From positions 69,971,582 to 70,035,581 of the forward strand of contig NC_084702.1 of NCBI RefSeq assembly GCF_028389875.1: a DNA stretch of 64,000 nucleotides, read 5' to 3'. Shown here piece by piece: positions 45,803 through 58,634 of the stretch. The DNA is from Rhea pennata (lineage: Eukaryota > Chordata > Aves > Rheiformes > Rheidae). Numbering within the stretch: the first letter of the stretch is position 1; every line of letters starts with the position of its first letter. The notes below the pieces were generated by a model. It had not been told where the DNA came from. It saw only the letters and a program-made list of their open reading frames with translations, and made no database searches. The position numbers and the translations under genes were made by a program.

Positions 45803-47360
45803 CTGCAATCAGACTGAAATGTTTTTTCTTCTTTCATGTAAACCAGTTGTTTCTCTTCTATTGACTATTCATGTTTTCTGTAATTTGTACCTTCTCACAT
45901 GATGAATTGGCTCTTATTTCATGGGAATTATAAGTGGTATATTCCCTCCTTTGTGTGTCTGTATACAGGGTTCTGCTGGTACAAGAGACCTTCCTGTTTA
46001 AAAGCAACAGAAAAAGGTTTTACTGCCATATTGGCATTTCATTTATATTAAATTTGAATTATCTGAAATACTTGGTTTAATCTATTTTTCATCTTTTTGC
46101 TATTGCAGTGGTTTAGCTTGGGAAACACCTCAAAGAGGAAATGTGCATGCAGTTGGATCACTAGTCTTTGCTGAGCAGATGTGTGCATGCATTGATAGTT
46201 CTGCACTACAATTCATAACAGATCAGAAGAGGGCCTTCTTAAAATCACCAAAGCTCCATATTGAAGTATCTTCAAGATACTTTATACACAGACATTGTTT
46301 CAATTATGCTTAACAAAATTACTTTGAAAGCATAAAGCATTACATTAAGCAGCTTTGTCAATAGTTCTTGATAAAGGCCTCATGAATTTTACTTTACATG
46401 TAAATCTCTTGTGTATTTACACTTTCATTAGAACTATAACTGAGATTAAGATTAAGGCTAGTGTAGAAAGGTCCAATTGTTTCATAAAACAGTTTTGGGA
46501 TGGGATACATTCCATTATATTGTATATATAGTTCAAAATGTATATTAACAATCTCCCCCATCTTAGTATTTTGCAAGATCTACTTAGTTGTACACCTGGT
46601 GCCCCCTTAACTTACTGTCAGTCATCGCCATTTGGTGGAAAGAAAGGCCTCTTTAAAGAGCATATATGTGAAAGCTGTTTGTTTCCAGTGTCTACAGAGT
46701 TTACCATGCAGGTATTCTCGGTCTATGCATTGCCTTTGATAATTAGTGTATGGAAAGAGACCACTTTCTATCATTGTTTGTAATTTCTTTTTTCCTGTGT
46801 GGAAGAGGCTTGTGACCAGTACAATTCTTGGGTGCAGTTTTTAATTTTGTTTGTACACAAGTTAACGTTTGTCTCTTAAGTGTCATAATCTGTTCTACAC
46901 TTTAAAAACAAAAAGTCAGTCCTAGCCAGTGTTGCATGTAAATGATTAGCAAGTAATGACTGCAGTTCGATGAAGATTTCTGTAATGGGACGCTTTACTA
47001 TATTTTAATTTTTTATATTCAATTATGCTGATTAGCACACTATTGTACAAAAATATATATATATAAAAAACTTTGGCTTTTTAAAAATTATTGCCTCTTT
47101 ACCACTGCTTGTTATTATTTTCCATTTGTTTCACAGTGTGAATATTACGCATTGAAAAAATTAAGCATTGATTTATCTGTTTTTTTCCTCATAACAGTGC
47201 AGATTTATAGCGGGGCTTACAGGTGTTTAGAAACTTTTTTGATTACTATTCAAAGCAAGAATACTAGATGGTGTATAACTGTAGAGTTGAAATTTAAGGG
47301 ATCCCCTAATCTGTATACTAGCTTTTTACCTACAGTAAATAAACTATGATCTTGAAAGTG
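45803..47360 (+). other. GOLPH3: GOLPH3 3' untranslated region
   Basis: AT-rich sequence from the stop codon to just past the AATAAA at 47338. The length of about 1.55 kb is similar to what I recall for mammalian GOLPH3. It contains a short TA tract near 47053-47066 and many T-rich stretches, but no open frame with recognisable similarity. The end point is inferred from the signal and is not directly visible. Confidence 0.7.
47338..47343 (+). terminator. GOLPH3: GOLPH3 polyadenylation signal
   Basis: Canonical AATAAA, followed within 40 bases by G/T-containing sequence (GATCTTGAAAGTGCC and then TGTGTTGCT). It is the first canonical hexamer I found after the stop codon. A second AATAAA at 47853-47858 could give a longer transcript. 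Confidence 0.7.
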
Positions 47361-50300
47361 CCTGAAACAGAGCAAGCATGTCATTTTTACTTTGTGTTGC
47401 TAATTAGAAAGGTTTTATCGCTTAACTGAAAGCTTTAGTTAATATCCTTCTTATTAGAAAGGGAGGGTTTATATTAAGTAAAGCGAACTGACCTGATCAA
47501 TGGAGTCGCTCAGATCTGCAGGATTCATGGCTGAGACGGACCGAGTTAGCTAAGAGTATGTGGCTGTGCCTGCCGCGGGTAGACCTCTTTCGTCTTGAGC
47601 ACAGCTCTACAGCCTCGTCTCTGACTGGACTTCTGATTTTGCACTTTGTTTTAAAACATTTAGAGGCCTAAGTAGTTGACTTTAAAATACAACTTAAATT
47701 CATCATACCTCTATAACCTTTTTTTGATAAAGGTTTTTAAAATATGGTCCTTAACATTTAATGCCATGCTGTTCTTTCAGTTCTTAAATGCTCTTTCTTT
47801 AGAAAAATGAAATTAAAGGTATATTGCGAAGTATTTCAAACTCTGGTTTACAAATAAAAAGTTAAACAGTATTTTCTCAGTTGTAAAGTGCTGTGTTTAA
47901 AACTTTGAGGAGCTTGGGCATGAACTTTGGACATTTCTAAACTTTTTCAAAATGTGATTGCTTTAAGCGTGGGGGCAAATTGAAAACTGCTGTGTTGCTC
48001 TTATATTTGACAGTCTACAGAATGCTTTTTGTACTTGACAGTATATGTTAAGTGGTTGCTTTTGTTGTCTCTCTCGTGTTTTTTCCTTTTCTGTAGCTCT
48101 TTGAGAGGAGAGAAGAGCAGTTAATTAGAAAAGTTAGAAGAGAGTAGGATATTCAGGAGTAAATTGAGAACATAAATGTTAAAACAACTTTGAAAATCTA
48201 AACTACTTGAAACATGTTTCAGATTGACAGTATCTTTTCACAATCCCTTTTCTGTCCCCTCATCTTTGTTTTCCGATTTTTTTTCGCGCTCCTGCTTGTT
48301 TCATGTTAGGTTGAGAGGAATAGCGTCCCCCTCCCCTTTACAGCTAATGTGGTAAGAAGATCACCCCTCTTTTTACCTCCTCCAATAAGAGTTTTTAAAT
48401 TATTTCATGTACAAGACAGAGACCTGCAGTATTCATTATCAGTTTAATTTTGCTTAAAGATAGAACCTCTGTCTGCAATAGGGAGAGTTTGCATTACGTG
48501 GATCCTTGATCCTCTCTGACAGGTTCAGTGCAAGCCACAACGGGTTTGCGAAGGGAGGCAGTATCTTCTGTTGGCTTCCTGATACGAGCTGGGAGCAGGG
48601 GGACAGGTAGCTTTGAGGATCTCAAGTCCTAGGTCGTGCTTTTTTATTATTTATTTTTTTTTTTAAGGGGAAAATAAAATAAAAATGCAAAGCCTCACAA
48701 GTGCTACCAGACCTTAAGTCTGAACGATGAAGGAAAATTTGCTGTGCTCTAAGGGATGATTTAGCAAACATCTCCACCTTTGTTACTGTTTGTTACTACG
48801 ATAGGGGAAATTTAAACAGGTTTAACACAGGAGACTGCTTTGTTGGGCTGCGATAAAGGTACCTTTGTTCTCCTTACCTACCGCTGCGGCTCGCAGAGGC
48901 CTGCTGTCGAGGCAGTTCTGGATGCACCGAGTCGTCAGCCAGCTCTCACCAGCTACTTGGAGTGAAGGTTGCTATCCATATCCTGAACTCGAATCGGTAT
49001 CTCAAGGAAAAATAGATACTATTCAGGGGCTTAAAAAAAAAAAATCCACTCATGTCAAAGGTGGAATTTAAAATATAAATCCAGAAGCCAGTATACTTTT
49101 TTGGAAATGTTATAGTTCTTGAGATTTACATCCTCCTCTCCTCTGTTTGAAAAGATGATATTACAGTGTTCTTAGCTGAGATGCTAGTGAGAACTTTGTG
49201 CGATGCACGATGTTTTTGAGCTCTGCATACGCTTCCAGGTGAAAATGGTGTAAATTGGCTATAAAGGACTGGTAATTGAGTGCTCATGTGTTCATGCCCA
49301 TTTCTCCTGCAAAGTGAAGATATGTATCAACTAATGTGTTCTCTGTGAACTGGACTGAATCTGTAATGAAACAAAATAAAGCACCCTTTCACGTCACAAG
49401 CTGCAAATGGTTAGTGTGTATCACCTGCATGCAGTATCTGAAGGATTCATCTGTTAAGTGATTTCCAAGTATTTTTCATAAGGTTCTGGCTTACACCAGC
49501 TTGGCAAACAGAACTTAAAGAATTTCCATAAAGCCTCATTTCTGTCTAAATTGACTTCAAGTAGTTTTGACTAGTCAAAGCCTGTTATATTGTAGTTTCC
49601 CCTATTGCGTTCACTGTCTGTGTGTGGAAGGGTGTTTCCAGATTCAGAGTACAGACTTTTCCGAAAGAAGAAACTGATTTATTCTGTGATAATGCTAATG
49701 TTTAAAACAGTTTAATTATGCAGGAAATCATGTTTTCAAGTGTTTCAGATGCATAAGCATCAAGTATAAAAATGTGCTTTCAGGTATGTGTAGGAGGGGA
49801 GGTCCTTAGGATGGGGAAGAAGCGTTGGGACAGAGCTACTGCCCAAGTTCGTCTCTGAATAAGTTATGGAGCTCCCTCCTCCTCTTGTTTTCCAAGACCC
49901 AAGTCTTGTTTTCTTGCGCCTACAAAGCAGCAACACTACGCTTGGGAAAAGTCAAGGAAAATAAATGCCTTCTGATTCAGCAGAAAGCTTCTCTAGAAAT
50001 GGCTCCTAAGCAGAAAGGATAGGGAAGGAAATGATGAGTGTAGCTTTTGGCTTTTTTCCCCTACCTTTCTGCACTTCCAAACAATTCATTGTTTCTTTTT
50101 TTCCTCTTGACTTTGGCCCATCTTCTCCATTTCTTCTCTTTTCCCCATTTCATGTCTTGCTGATTTCCTCCTTCATGCTCATGAACAATCCGTACTGATT
50201 TCCTGTCTTAGCTACTTACACTCTTGCTTCTTTGTTACTAATCTTTTTCTTCCTTTACTTCTACAGTCGCTCAAGCTCAGCTCAACCCTCAAGTTGCTTT

Positions 50301-53149
50301 CCTCTCTTCTCTGATTCGCTTCTGATGCTTCAAGGAACCAACCCTTCTTCAACAACTGAAATCTGATACTCTGCAGATTTTAGCTTTGTGGTTGATTGAC
50401 TTAAAGGAATCTACTTTCTAATCAAGAGCTTCACAGCATCTGGCTTTCTGCTGTGGCTTACATCACGCAATTTAAGATGGATGGGAACTGATGCTAATTT
50501 ACCTTGAAACTGCTGTCTGCATGTTTCAAAAGCTATGCTGTTATCCATGCAGCAGGGTGGACATACAGCTGAGGGTGATGATTTTGCCAGCAGTCTCATG
50601 TAAGTAGATCTTCTTCCAGTGTCAGTGCTCTGAAAAACTTGCTTTCTTCTGCTGGAACTTACCCTATAGTGAGGGCATATATTCGAGATTAATTTTCCTT
50701 CTGGGTTCTATTAAAAAAAGGGTTGAGCTTGTGCTGCAGCTCCGAAAAGCATCTTCTTGACTTGTCCATCTATTTTTACTGAAGTTACAGAGATAAATTA
50801 CTTGGAAACTTCCTTCACTTTGGTTAGAAGGGGAGAAGTGGGAAAAGAGAGAAACGCGAATATACTTACGATATCATCACATAAACCTTGTTTTCCTGGC
50901 AAAATAGACTAATGTTTTGCTTTTTTTATTTTTGCTTTCTTGACTCCTAATACATCACTCAGTTCCTACCCTTCTGGTGTTTACTTGGACAGGCTTTACC
51001 ATCATCTAATGCACTAGTCTGTCAGGATTTACGGTATGTTGCCCCTTCCTTTTATACATTTCTTCAAGTCTGTGGGTTTTTTCGCTTTTCCCTGGGATTG
51101 ATCTTGAAGGCAAACATTATAAGAGGGCTTTGGTGGTGCCGTGCAGCAGGATTGGTGTTCTCCAGCCAGCTGATACTGCCCCATGAAACATGTTGGAGGA
51201 CTTGTCTAGAATGAGTCTGCCCTGGGACATTTTCCTGGGGCAGTTACCTTGTGGCTTTGTTTCAGATGCTGAACCTGTTCCACATGGCAGCACAAAGCAG
51301 AGTTACGATGTTAACCAGGTCCATAAAACGACAGAGAGTCTTTATAGGCCTTTCTTTGTTTTCTGTTTGTGCAAATGAAACCAAATCACGTTAAAACCAG
51401 CTTTTAAAATTCTGCTATGACTCTTTAAGCTCTGGAGGACCTCAGTCACTTTGGAAGATAAGATTGAGCTAGGTCATGTAAGTTTTGCAACTCTAAATAG
51501 AGCAATACCTACATGCCATTAAAATACTCAGGCCTTGTATTCAGAGGACTCACAGAAGAAAATTAGCAAAATCAGGTCATCTCTCCAAGTGACAATCTCA
51601 CAGTAACCCACCTCAGCTGTGTTAGTTACCAGAGCCCTTGGCAGAGAATTCATGCTTGTGTCTGAACAAAAAAAGGTCTAAGACAATTTCCTCTTCTGGA
51701 AAGGTCTGAGATTCCTGATACAGTTAATCTTATGCAATACTCTTACGACATCTCAGAAGGATCTTGTACAGATATGTGATACATTACTCTGTCTTTCCCC
51801 TTGGGTAAAGTGGAATTGGCAGTGGGTCACAGGCTGGGAAGACTTGCTACTCCTCAGATGTTGTGAGTGCTGCTCTCTGTCCAGGCAGGCTCTGCACCTT
51901 AACAGCACCGTGGTGGAGCTGAACATCTTTCCCTGGAAATTTTTCTCCCAGTGAATCTGCCCTGCATGTGCCAGGGACATGCATACTCTGTGGGGTAGCA
52001 GAGACTCTCTGAGCATGGCAACAGCAACTGGAGAGCTGTATGCACGGAGGTCTCCCTCCCGCCAACCCCTGCAATCAGGGCACTGCAGATGTGTCTGGGT
52101 CCATGGTCACGCCTGTGTGGGCAGTCAGCTCTTCACGAAGGTTTCAATCAGCCAGGAAAACACCACGTGATGAGGCTGGATGGTTGTACTTAAAACAGAG
52201 GAGTGTCTGTGACCTTCCATAACCAGAAATGTGTACAAATAAAACAGGCCTGAAATGAAATGGAACTGTACACACATTTGGAATAACAACTGAGGTCTGT
52301 TCTCTTGGATGTGCTGCAAACAGGAAATGGAGCTGAATTCACTGAATTAATTAATTGCTTTCTGCAAATATGTTGCCAGATGTTAGACACTAGCTATTGA
52401 TAGCTTCCCTCTGAGATCCAGCTCAAAATTTACACACATTTTAATATACACAAATCTGAGACTTTCAGCCAAAGACATGCAGAATCTCTTTTGCACAAGC
52501 AGCATTGACATGCAGAGGAATTTGTACACAGCATTTATAGATAGGTATTTAAACTTGCTTCTTGTGTCTTTCTTAAAGAGGAAGCAAAGTCTACTTTTGA
52601 TCATTCTAAAGTATCCTTTTTATTTCCCCTTTTTCTGTAGAGAGTGGAAAGGACATGCTGCCAGCATCACATATGGCTGACAGTCAACACAAGGGTTAAG
52701 GATTTGTGAGCCATGAACAGCAGAAATATCTGGCACATTTTCATTTACTCTGTGCAGTGAAGGAGAGAAGCAACCATTATTTGAGCCATAATTGAAGTGC
52801 ATCTTTGGAAGACAATTGCTTGAAAGATAACTAGAGTTACGAGCAGGTTAGTGGCTATCCTGCTCTTGGCACGTCTTCCAGGTTGTGTTCATCAGCTGCA
52901 CAGGAAGAGTTCAGAAACATGGGAGTTTTCCCTGTGGGGTTACAGTAATGAGGGGGGCTTGAGTCTGCTACTCTGCCCTTTTGTCGCACCAGCAGATGAG
53001 TCCCAGCTCCCCCAACATCTGTCTCCCTAAGCTACTCAGAGCTTGCAGATTTGCCTCTGAAAGATTTCAGATGTGCAGCCAACTGTCAAGACTGTCCTTT
53101 TCTTCCAGGCTTGTCTCCTCTCCAACTGCTGGGAGCCCCTTGCCTCTAG
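47361..53149. other. Intergenic region downstream of GOLPH3
   Basis: No exon that I recognise. In mammals PDZD2 is convergent with GOLPH3 (from memory), so its 3' end would be expected on the minus strand further right, but no PDZ-like frame is visible here. There are small GC-richer spots near 47505-47600 and 48880-48960 and several short frames (for example 51190-51378 and 51753-52016) without domains. No repeats of note were found. Confidence 0.6.
47853..47858 (+). terminator. Possible alternative polyadenylation signal
   Basis: AATAAA 515 bases beyond the first signal, followed by a T-rich stretch with TGTAAAGTGCTGTGTTT. Use would extend the 3'UTR to about 2.07 kb. A further AATAAA occurs at 49375-49380, but it is more remote. 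Confidence 0.35.
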
Positions 53150-53410
53150 GCCTAAACGTGGCATTGGAGACTTGGAGGGACTGCAAGGAAACTGCACCTA
53201 TTCAGTTCCCCAGTGAGGCAGCCCACAGTGAATGCAATGGGCTGTCAACAAACACAAGAGACAGCTAAGTGACAGAAAACATGCAAAAAGCCGAAGGACT
53301 TTTCTTTGCCTCAGCCTTCCCAGGAAAACCTGCTCTGACATCCATGTGTCCCCCAACAACTCGGGGTGTAGAGAGGCAGCCAGCAGAGAGAAAGCACCAG
53401 GGTGGGAACT
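53150..53410 (+). mobile_element. Probable old CR1 fragment
   Basis: The stretch around 53280-53345 (ATGCAAAAAGCC, then CTTTGCCTCAGCCTTCC, then AAACCTGCTCTGA) can be laid over 20625-20700 of the intact-looking CR1 copy in intron 1 (ATGCAGAGATAC, CTTTGCCTCAGTCTTTAC, AGACCAGCCCTCAGG). This region lies upstream of the RT domain in ORF2. Both ends are unclear, and the outer boundaries given are approximate. No 3' tail is present before the inverted-repeat arm begins at 53421. Confidence 0.45.
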
Positions 53411-53420
53411 GCTCAGAGAA

Positions 53421-53705
53421 GCTGAAGTTTCAGTCAAAATACCAAACATGAGAAATATAGGACAATTACACATCAATAACACCAAATTAACCCTATTCAA
53501 ATAAAACTACCAAAGCATGAAACAAAAAAGCTAAAGATTCCCAATCTCTTCTTAGCCTCACGTCAGTGCCTTATAAATGGAATTTATCAAGGAACACAGT
53601 GCAGCATGAACTTTTATTCCCCGTGGCAATCTCTCTTTACCATACTATCGATTCCTCTCTAATTTACACCATGGTTTTCAGCACAGGTTCTTAGCATCTC
53701 TCATT
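53421..53705 (+). repeat. Left arm of large inverted repeat
   Basis: About 285 bases that match the reverse complement of 54947-55232 at roughly four of five positions, with small gaps. Strongly matching blocks include AAATACCAAACATGAGAA, TTCCCAATCTCTTCTTAGCC, GCAGCATGAACTTTTATTCC and GGTTCTTAGCATCT. The arms are separated by about 1.24 kb. I do not recognise the family; two oppositely oriented copies of one dispersed repeat (LTR-like or DNA-transposon-like) are likely. No protein is encoded. Confidence 0.85.
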
Positions 53706-54946
53706 CTTCAGTTCAACCTTATTTAAGGCCAACAAACAATTTGCCACCTCCATCTGACCTCCCTCTGGAAAACACCAAAGTTAACATCACTCCCTAACTG
53801 AATAGCTGGAGCACCTGCAGGATCACTGCCTTTCAGTTCTCTGATGATAATAAGAAAAACATTAACCAGGATCATTTATAGAGAATCAACAAAAAAGGAG
53901 TCAAAAAGCAAACCCAGTTGCAATTTCAGTTTGCTAAAGAGTTGATTCATATCATCAGTTGTGGTAATTGTTTTTTAATTTAATTAAGTGCATACATTGG
54001 TACATAATTAAAAAGCTTGTAGGCATTTCTCGGGGAATCACAGTCCATTTTCAGTCTTATACTCTGTCCACTTTGAGTCACAGGTGTTGTGAAGCAACCC
54101 TTCTGAAGACCATTAAAACCTTGGGGAAAAGAAAGGGAAAGCAGGTGTCACTTGTTGATGTAAATCATGATTTACAGCTGAAATTGGAAGAGCTTTGCCC
54201 CAGGTAGTGTTTTGGGGCATATGGTTGGAGCAGCTGAGCAGGGCTGCAGCACTGTGCAGAGCCCAGCGGCAGTCATCCTGGGAAGCCAACAGCTCTACAA
54301 GCACTTGCTGCTTTTGGAAGTCAGGTCATTGTGCTCTTACTGCCTCTGCTTATGTGGAAACGAGTTCTCCTATAACCAGCTAGCTTTTATCGTGGTATGG
54401 CCTGAACTCGTACATCAATAAGGGCCTAACTTTTAAGTTGCTGAATTTTCTAATGCCTAAACTGGTCTTTTTGCTTAAGTTTTATGTAAGAGATGCCCTC
54501 TTTTGGCGCTCCTTACACGTAAGACTGAAGACAAATCTTGTCCTCTCATTTGTGTTTTCCCTAAGTGACTTTGTGACTTTGCATTCATGACCTGCTATAT
54601 AGGAGAGGTTTTTGTTTGTTTGTTTTTTAAAAAGAAGAAAGAAAGGAGAAAGCTAAAATGAACAATACAACATTTAAGTCAAATATTCCAGGTTGTGGAA
54701 AGTTGCAGGGATGTTTCTATATCTTCTTCACTTGCCTTCCTCTGAGATAACTGAGTTTCCCCTTAAAGCTGTAAAAGCTGTAAAAAGGTTGTTAGTGAAG
54801 GTAATGCTGAAGGTGGAGAGAGGCTGCTAGTGAATCCAGCCCAGTCTCCTGGCCCAAGGCTCCATCTGTTTCCCACTGTGTGCATACCAGGTCTTGGCTA
54901 AATCAGGTTTTCCAGTAAGACATCCTTATAGAAGAGAGAGAGAGAG
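53706..54946. other. Spacer between inverted-repeat arms
   Basis: About 1.24 kb without a recognisable gene. It has short frames near 53968-54207 and 54195-54421, a GTTT-rich run near 54610-54626 and a GA microsatellite at about 54932-54947. Nothing resembles a transposase or reverse transcriptase. Confidence 0.6.
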
Positions 54947-55232
54947 ATGAAAGATGCTAAGAACCAGTGCTGAAAACCACAGTGTAAATTAAAGAGGAAC
55001 AAATACAGCGGTAAGAGAGATCCCTGCAGGGAATAAAAGTTCATGCTGCACCACTATGTGCCTTGATACTTCCATTTATAAGACACTGATACGAGGCTAA
55101 GAAGAGATTGGGAACCTTCTCTCTTTTTCTTTCATACTTCGGCAGTTTTACCCAGATAGGGTTAACCCAGTATTGATGCTGTGTAATTGTCTAACACTTC
55201 TCATGTTTGGTATTTTAATGGAAACCCCTAGC
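54947..55232 (-). repeat. Right arm of large inverted repeat
   Basis: Inverted partner of 53421-53705. In plus orientation it contains GGAATAAAAGTTCATGCTGC, and so a possible AATAAA, which would fit an LTR, but neither clear TG...CA ends nor a target duplication could be identified. The GA microsatellite abuts its left end. Confidence 0.85.
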
Positions 55233-56379
55233 CATAACATTGTGGTGTCCTCCCTGAGAAGATGCATTTACATTGTAATCGAGTCCCTTCGCAACCTTCT
55301 CAAAAATAAACCGAACAGCTTAAACTCCTTAATGGCGTGTCAGTGCAGAAAAGCATTCACAGTATGCTGGCACAAATATCCCAGTAAAATAAAGTGCCAG
55401 TTGCCATCTGAGCTCCCCACGAGGACACGTTTGGGCTGGGATAGAAATGGTTCTTCTTTTGCAACTTCTTCTGAAAAGGCCTCAGCTCGGTGGGGGATTG
55501 AGGTGGGTGAGGGGCCCCCAAACCTCAGCAGTAGCTTTGCTCCAGGTGTAAATCAGAATCAGCCCTGGGAGATTCCTTGACCCAGTTGGATGCAGGATGA
55601 GAGCTAAAAGAAAACTCGTGACAGCCCTGGTGCTTCCAGTGCTTCTAGGCAAGTCCAGCAACCCAGGCCCCACTTAGACCCTACTTGGCCCCATATAGCT
55701 TGTGAGAATCATGAATTAAATTACTATAGCATATTTTCAATATTATTTATACTGAATAGCAATCCTGAACTTAGAACTCAGGGATACAGTTGCCTCAAAT
55801 TTTTGTATTTTTTTTTTTTAATATTAACTGCAACTGGAATACGAAGACGTGAAAGTTCACTAGAGCCTGTTTCAGCCTGTAAGTGGGTCACAAGACACTG
55901 AACTGTTGAGTAAAATAACACCCACGCAAATCAAATAAAAGAGTAGCTAACCTGTATTAAAATAAATAAATAAATAAAATAAATCTGGATGCCTTAGTCA
56001 TAGCTGTCTTAGCCATGAAATATTCAGGAGGCCAAGCACTTAGTGGGGAAACAGCTGCAGAGGATGCCTCCAAACCTAAGCACAGGATTATTACGCTGAC
56101 ATTAGCAGGTAAATCGCCTCCCCTGATGCTCCGGGGACCTGGGATACACGCAATTTCAATTGAAAATAATGGAATTCATGAGCGTGAACCTTGGACATGG
56201 TGTCCAAAGATAGCTTTAGAGGAGAAAACCTAGCCAAAAATAGCTTGCTTAAAAAAAACAAAAAAAAAAACCCCCCAAAAAAAAAAAAAAAAAAAAAAAA
56301 CGAAAAAAAAGCTCCAAGACTCAGAGGGTAGGTAGAAAAACAAAATTCCTGCGTAGTGGCAGCTGACGTTGCTAAACAA
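55233..56379. other. Intergenic, with simple repeats
   Basis: No gene recognised. Contains an AAAT microsatellite at 55958-55984 and an A-rich stretch at 56251-56310 with an inserted C6 block. The 135-codon frame at 55173-55580 overlaps the right inverted-repeat arm and has no recognisable domain. Confidence 0.6.
56251..56310. repeat. A-rich tract with internal C6 block
   Basis: Runs of 8, 10, 24 and 8 A bases separated by C, CCCCCC and CG. It gives a poly-Phe/Gly frame on the minus strand that should not be taken as protein. It may be a simple repeat or the decayed A-tail of an old insertion. Confidence 0.85.
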
Positions 56380-56720
56380 GGGGTGCAGTTGCGGAGCCCA
56401 CCGCGGAGCAGAGCGGAGCTGTAATCGAAATAGCTTGCGAGCCTGCGAGGAGGCGCTATCCGCGTTCCCGGTAACGGCAGCGCGGCAGCTCGCCTGCGAT
56501 CGCGCTGAGCCTGCAGGCCCCGAGGAAGTCCCGCGTATTGTAGCGACTGGGCCGGGCTGCTAGGTGGCTGCAGGCAGGCTGCTGCAGGCGCGCAAGGCTG
56601 AGGAGCGAGGAGGGACTGGAGATCACCTCCTGGCAGATCTGGCTGTGGGAATCGGGCGCGGAGGGGACTGCCTGGGAAAGCGGGGAAGGTGGTGGTGATC
56701 CCCATCCTGAGCACCCAGAG
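56380..56720. promoter_or_regulatory. Compact CpG-rich island, possible promoter
   Basis: After kilobases of CpG-poor DNA, roughly 160 bases (56388-56550) contain about twenty CpG dinucleotides, tapering off by about 56720. This density in vertebrate DNA normally marks an unmethylated promoter or a GC-rich first exon. Frames are open on both strands (56091-56714 minus, 56369-56563 plus) as expected from composition, and no protein family is recognised. Direction is unknown; a plus-strand non-coding transcript towards the spliced-looking segment at 58372-58634 is one possibility. Confidence 0.4.
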
Positions 56721-58040
56721 GGCTCATCTCGCCACACAGACTGAGATGGGATCGTGCCCTACGGGTCGGTCTGGGCTCTGCTGGCTGAGTTAGCCTCTGT
56801 AGTCAGCCCCCCGCACTCCAGCAGAGCCTGGCTTTCTCTGGCCAGATGTGCTGAGCCACCGTTTATCTGCGGGACAAAAGATGGCATCAGCGGGATGGGA
56901 ACTGGGCTCAGCGCTGGGTTATGCTGCAGGCTTGCTGTAGGATGGTTGGCAAGTCACTTGGTTTTTCCTTACCAATTGCTTGGAAATGGAGAAAAAGCAA
57001 GCAGCTCAGTTGTTCTCCTCCTCTGGGCTTCTCCTGTTGATGTCTCATTGATTTCCTGGTGAAAGCTCTTTTAGAAGAGAAGGGTCTCTCCTCCCGTATG
57101 AATGCATCATACCTAGGTATGTCTACAGGCTTCTGCGTGCTACTTGGGTGGAGTCCCTCTCCTCTCATCAGCGCTGCTTGTGATGTCTAATTGACAATAG
57201 AAACAGAACAGGATAATTTCACACTAAGTGAGAATGTTGATAAAATGGTAACGACTCACATATAAAACAGCAGGGACCTAAAATTATTGCTGTCTATTAT
57301 AATGCTTTGCATGCATTGTCCTGGCAACGTAAGTGGATCTTCCTTGAATAGATGGTTTCCCACCATCTGGTTGTCTGAGCCTGAGCTCAGATGTGCCCTG
57401 ATGCAACAGTCCAGGAGCAAATCTGCTGTCACTGATCCCCCCGCCCCCACCTGCACCATCTAACCCAAGCCCCTGTACACTGAAGGAATGAATGACTGGT
57501 GCACGGGCTAAGGAGGAAGCCTTTTTGTATCAAAATTTGGGATGCCTGGCTTCTAACTGAAACAAACACATTAGTGGATCGTTTCTCTTTACTTGTCAAA
57601 GTGGCCTCATGTTTGGCACCAGCTTATGGGCAGCCCTGTCAATGGTCCCAGGATGCACAAAGGACGTGTGACTGAAAGTGCGATTAGTTGGGCTTTTCTC
57701 ATCAAGCTGCTGTTGGGATCTGTTTGTAGATGCTGATGGGAGCACAAAATATTTTTTTAATACCTATAAATATGTGCCTTAAAATCTACAGAAAGCCCAT
57801 TTTTTTTGGCTGAAAGCGCACTTTAGGAGGAAAACCAAACCTCTTGACCTTGAAATAGATACGCTGTTTTTAGAATTTGGAAGCTATCTAGCTAGCTCCC
57901 TTAGTTACAGAGCATTAATCACTGCCATATTATACATAGCATGTAAAATTTAAGTAATAGAACTGCTGCCCCCATGGCTGTATTTCCAACTAAAAGCTGA
58001 TAAATAGAACCACTGACCTCAGCTGGTCGATTTAACCCGA

Positions 58041-58075
58041 TGAGTCATGGTCTTGGGGCCACATATGCTTCCTCT
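58041..58075 (+). repeat. Direct repeat copy A
   Basis: Shares the core TCATGGTCTNGGGGCCACAT, with similar flanks, with 58781-58815, and both are preceded by AGCTGGT. The two copies, 740 bases apart and in the same orientation, flank the candidate exon at 58372-58641. Family unknown. Confidence 0.7.
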
Positions 58076-58371
58076 GCTAACGTTCTTGTTCCTATTTATT
58101 TTTTAAAGAGTGCTGGCATACTGCGTACCACAGAATAGCTTCTCTAATGGGCAACTCCAGAAATAGCAATATCCCATTAGTTCTCCCTCCTTTGTATGAA
58201 TTTCACAGTCACTATTTATCCTGTGCAGAGCCAGAGGATCTCAAAGAGGTGGAGGCAGGACTGCTGCTGGGAGAGAGGAGGATGGGAAGAGCGAGGCTGT
58301 CTAGTAGTGATTCCTCTTGAAGTTCTCCACTTCAGAAGTGCCCTAGTATTTTCTTGCTTGTTGTGTTGCAG

Positions 58372-58634
58372 GCAGCTAAGTTGTAGAGAAAGGCGTAGCA
58401 GAAGTGGGGCTCCTCTGCTTCAGCTGCTGGGGGGAGCGATATCTACGCCATGACCGATGGATTTGCCCACAACAATAGCCTTAGTATTGCACACAATGGG
58501 ATTGTTTCGCTTCAAAACACTGGTGGCTTCAGCCTGGCTGAAGGGGAGGTGGGCTCGAATCACAATCAGGGTGTTGTTCCAGTCCCGCAGGTGGTCCATA
58601 GTAGACCATTTGTCTTGGACTAGGATCCCCCAGG
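58372..58634 (+). other. Plus-strand segment with exon-like splice signals
   Basis: Bounded on the left by a pyrimidine-rich acceptor (TTTCTTGCTTGTTGTGTTGCAG) split as TTTCTTGCTT and GTTGTGTTGCAG, and on the right by CCAGG followed by the strong donor GTAAGT. All three frames are not open throughout; the best (ATG at 58457) runs past the donor, and another is open from about 58394 to the TAG at 58621. If spliced on this strand it would more likely be a non-coding or 5'-untranslated exon. It overlaps the minus-strand candidate coding exon, and at most one reading is likely to be biologically used. Confidence 0.25.

Noticed and set aside
56091..56714. 207-codon minus-strand open frame
   Set aside because: Half of it is poly-Phe/Gly from the A-rich tract and the rest is the CpG-rich segment. 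It looks like two low-complexity sequences joined, not a protein.
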